Under the pieces are notes generated by a model. It was given only the letters and a program-made list of their open reading frames with translations. It was not told where the DNA came from and did not search any database. Of a stretch of 64,000 nt of DNA, positions 61,766 through 64,000 are shown piece after piece. This DNA is from Henckelia pumila (taxonomy: Eukaryota; Streptophyta; Magnoliopsida; Lamiales; Gesneriaceae), in contig NC_133120.1 in the NCBI RefSeq assembly GCF_033568475.1, positions 15,915,425 to 15,979,424 of the forward strand, read 5' to 3'. Positions within the stretch are counted from its first letter, which is position 1. Each line of letters opens with the position of its first letter. The position numbers and the translations under genes are program-made.

Positions 61766-63340
61766 TTCCCAGAAGAGTAGAGTACGACAACGTCGCCCGT
61801 ACAATACCTCAAAAGGTGCCATCCCAATACTAGTATGATAGCTGTTGTTGTACGCGAACTCGATCAACGGCAAATGATCCTGCCAGACTGAACCAAAATC
61901 CATGACGCACGCTCTAAGAATATCCTCCAAAGTACGGATAGTGTGCTCTGACTGACCATCAGTCTCCGGATGATAGGCAGTACTCAAACTGAGAGTAGTA
62001 CCCATCGCACGCTGAACACTCCCCCAGAATCTAGAAGTGAACCTGGGGTCCCGATCGCTAACAATGTACACAGGCACTCCATGAAGTCGAACGATCTCCT
62101 GAATGTACAATCGAGCCATACGATCCACATTGTACTCCCGGCTATAGGCAATGAAATGCGCTGACTTGGTGAGTCGATCCACCACAACCCAGATAGCATC
62201 ACAGTTCCTCGGGGATACCGGCAAATGGGTCACAAAGTCCATTGTGATAAACTCCCATTTCCATTCAGGAATAGACAGACTGTGAAGCAATCCTCCAGGT
62301 CGTCGGTGCTCTTCCTTGACCTGTTGACACACCAGACATCTCGAAACAAACTGATAAACACTGCGTTTCATTCCCTTCCACCAGAAACGAGTACGTAGAT
62401 CCTTGTACATCTTGTTGCTCCAAGGATGAATACTCAACTTAGTGCGATGTGCCTGAGACAAAATCTCCTCTCGCAACTCTTCATCCTGCGGAATCACAAG
62501 CCTACCAGACAAACACAGAAAGCCATCTGACTGATAATGAAATCCAGATGAGCTATCCTTGTTAGCTAGACGAGCTAAACGTTGGGTCTTCGAATTAGAC
62601 ATCTGAGCATCTCGAATCCGTGAATACAAAGCTGGCTCAGATAGTATCGCAAACATCTGGATAATCTGCATACCTTTCTTATGCTTGAAGGTATATCTTG
62701 AAGTACAAAAGCAACTGATCGCACTAGACATCGAACAAGTCTAAAGTGCGTATAGTCGCACCTTGCGACTCAAAGCATCAGCAGTGAGATTAGCAGCTCC
62801 CGGATGGTACTTAATCTCGCAATCATAGTCCTTAAGCAAGTCCATCCAACGTCTTTGCCTCATGTTCAATTCCGCTTGAGTGAACAAATACTTGAGACAC
62901 TTATGGTCGGTGAAGATCTCAAATTTCTTGCCATACAGATAATGACGCCAAATCTTCAAAGCGAACACAATGACTGCTAACTCCAAATCATGGACTGGGT
63001 AGTTATCCTCGTGAAGCTTCAGCTGTCTAGAAGCGTATGCGATCACATGCCCATTCTGAGTCAGGACACAACCTAACCCCTGAAGAGAAGCATCAGTGTA
63101 CACCACATACCCTCCAGATCCTGACGGTAATGCCAACACCGGCGCAAAAGTCAACCGCCGTCGAAGCTCACAAAAACTATCCTCACACTCGGAGGACCAC
63201 TCGAAATCCACACCCTTGTGGGTAAGCAGCGTCAAAGGTCGAGCTAACTGAGAGAAGTTCAGAATGAAGCGACGATAATACCCTGCTAGACCCAGAAAAC
63301 TACGGATCTCAGCAACTGTCGTCGGATGCGACCAATTAAG
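61766..63340 (-). pseudogene. Chromovirus RNase H and integrase, interrupted
   Basis: Read leftward from 63340: RT end ([11 protein letters not shown]), RNase H ([20 protein letters not shown]), a TAG at 62741-62743, then integrase (zinc domain CLVCQQVK; MDFV, SDRD, SEHT acidic residues). It continues at 52433 after removal of the copia element. The in-frame ATG at 63406 is contributed by antisense copia LTR. RT proper lies beyond the window, past the second copia insertion. Confidence 0.92.
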
Positions 63341-64000
63341 TGAAAGAGTGGGTGCCCGGTGAGCCAACTTGTGGCTAAGGGCTTTGATGACTCTTTGTAT
63401 AAACAATCTTTTGTTTAATATAATTTACACTTTTATTAATGGCAATGACTTTATCTTTCTTCATATTGTTATATTGTGATATACTATTGTTGTTTTGATA
63501 AAAACCTTGAATATACTATAGTGTATGTAAGATGTGGTAGTACATGGGGATGTCTATCATGAAACACATCTTATAGTCACTGTATATTCTAAATCGTTCC
63601 TAGTCGATTGAGCCGTCCGATAATAAGGATAAGGATCGCTCGAGTTTGAGACTAGCATTTGCGATGCAGAGTACCACGTTTCATTGGTAAGGAACATAGA
63701 GATGTTCGAAGCATGCAAATGGATATTCATACGATGAATGATCGAACTACCCTATCCGGACTTTCCAAGTGGTTATCACTTATCGAGTGGATAAAGTCCG
63801 CGGTTTTGGTTGTACACCATAAGTCCTTACTACTTGAAACATCATTGAGACTCCATATGCTAGTACTGTGCTTTGACTCGTTTACCGACTCTATTGGGGT
63901 CATCAGTTGTCGGGATTGGGTACAGTTACAACAAATATAGGAGTCGATGCTTTGTTGTCAAGGATTCACCACATACTTGCGAGTGTGGATATCCTATGCG
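63341..64000 (+). mobile_element. Second copia copy, 5' part of LTR
   Basis: It begins TGAAAGAGTGGGTGCCCGG, identical to the start of the other copia LTRs, and runs off the window. It is more diverged from them around 63435-63540. Inserted after TTAAG (63336-63340). Confidence 0.88.

Noticed and set aside
62741..63406. 221-codon minus frame taken as one gene
   Set aside because: Same artefact: the start lies in the copia LTR at 63341 onward.

Overview
This is a piece of flowering-plant nuclear genome, almost certainly a eudicot. It has AT-rich intergenic DNA, nested LTR retrotransposons with initiator-tRNA-Met primer sites, MITEs, and one intron-rich gene. Some repeats look asterid/Lamiales-like, but I cannot name the species. 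There are no rRNA, tRNA, CRISPR or prokaryotic features.

Layout. 1-3530: right half of a minus-strand Ty3/gypsy chromovirus (RT, protease, gag, primer site, 5' LTR). 3531-9096: remnants, namely a gypsy 3' end, a 3.1-kb chromovirus-type LTR with its primer site, and unassigned AT-rich DNA. 9097-29535: a nest. An old LTR element ('LTR-X') is split by a minus-strand non-autonomous element (9433-17800; LTRs alike, internal gag-pol decayed) and by a nearly complete plus-strand Tekay/Del-like chromovirus (18306-27835; target duplication CATAT). 29536-34092: an older gypsy gag start with its 2.9-kb LTR, then a dead gag of another gypsy family. 34497-37069: four small DNA-transposon-like elements. 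37444-41975: the only host gene, a ten-exon ankyrin-repeat/RING-finger ubiquitin ligase of the XBAT35 type. 42765-47942: a second, gag-less chromovirus. 47943-50388: 3' LTR and 3' tail of a Tat-like or similar element. 50389-63340: a minus-strand chromovirus (3' LTR, chromodomain, integrase, RNase H) interrupted by a complete Ty1/copia element (52434-61760; two 1845-bp LTRs; target duplication ACTTC), and again at 63341 by a second copy of the same copia family that runs off the window.

The one gene that works as a cellular gene is the XBAT35-like ligase. Its 51-nt eighth exon encodes a basic cluster and sits between two phase-1 introns, so skipping it keeps the frame. This is the arrangement known to give nuclear and non-nuclear isoforms in Arabidopsis.

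The most unusual signals lie in the LTRs. First, a 49-54 codon reading frame ending in the same peptide is kept in the LTRs of two diverged chromovirus families. Second, clusters of short GC-rich dyads sit directly upstream of the TATA box in two gypsy LTRs. Third, hairpins phased at about 74 bp occur in another family and in an unrelated remnant. GC-rich dyad islands recur in most LTR families here, including the copia leader. Most recognisable in-frame stops in the retroelements fit C-to-T changes of Gln, Arg or Trp codons, as expected for methylated, silenced copies.
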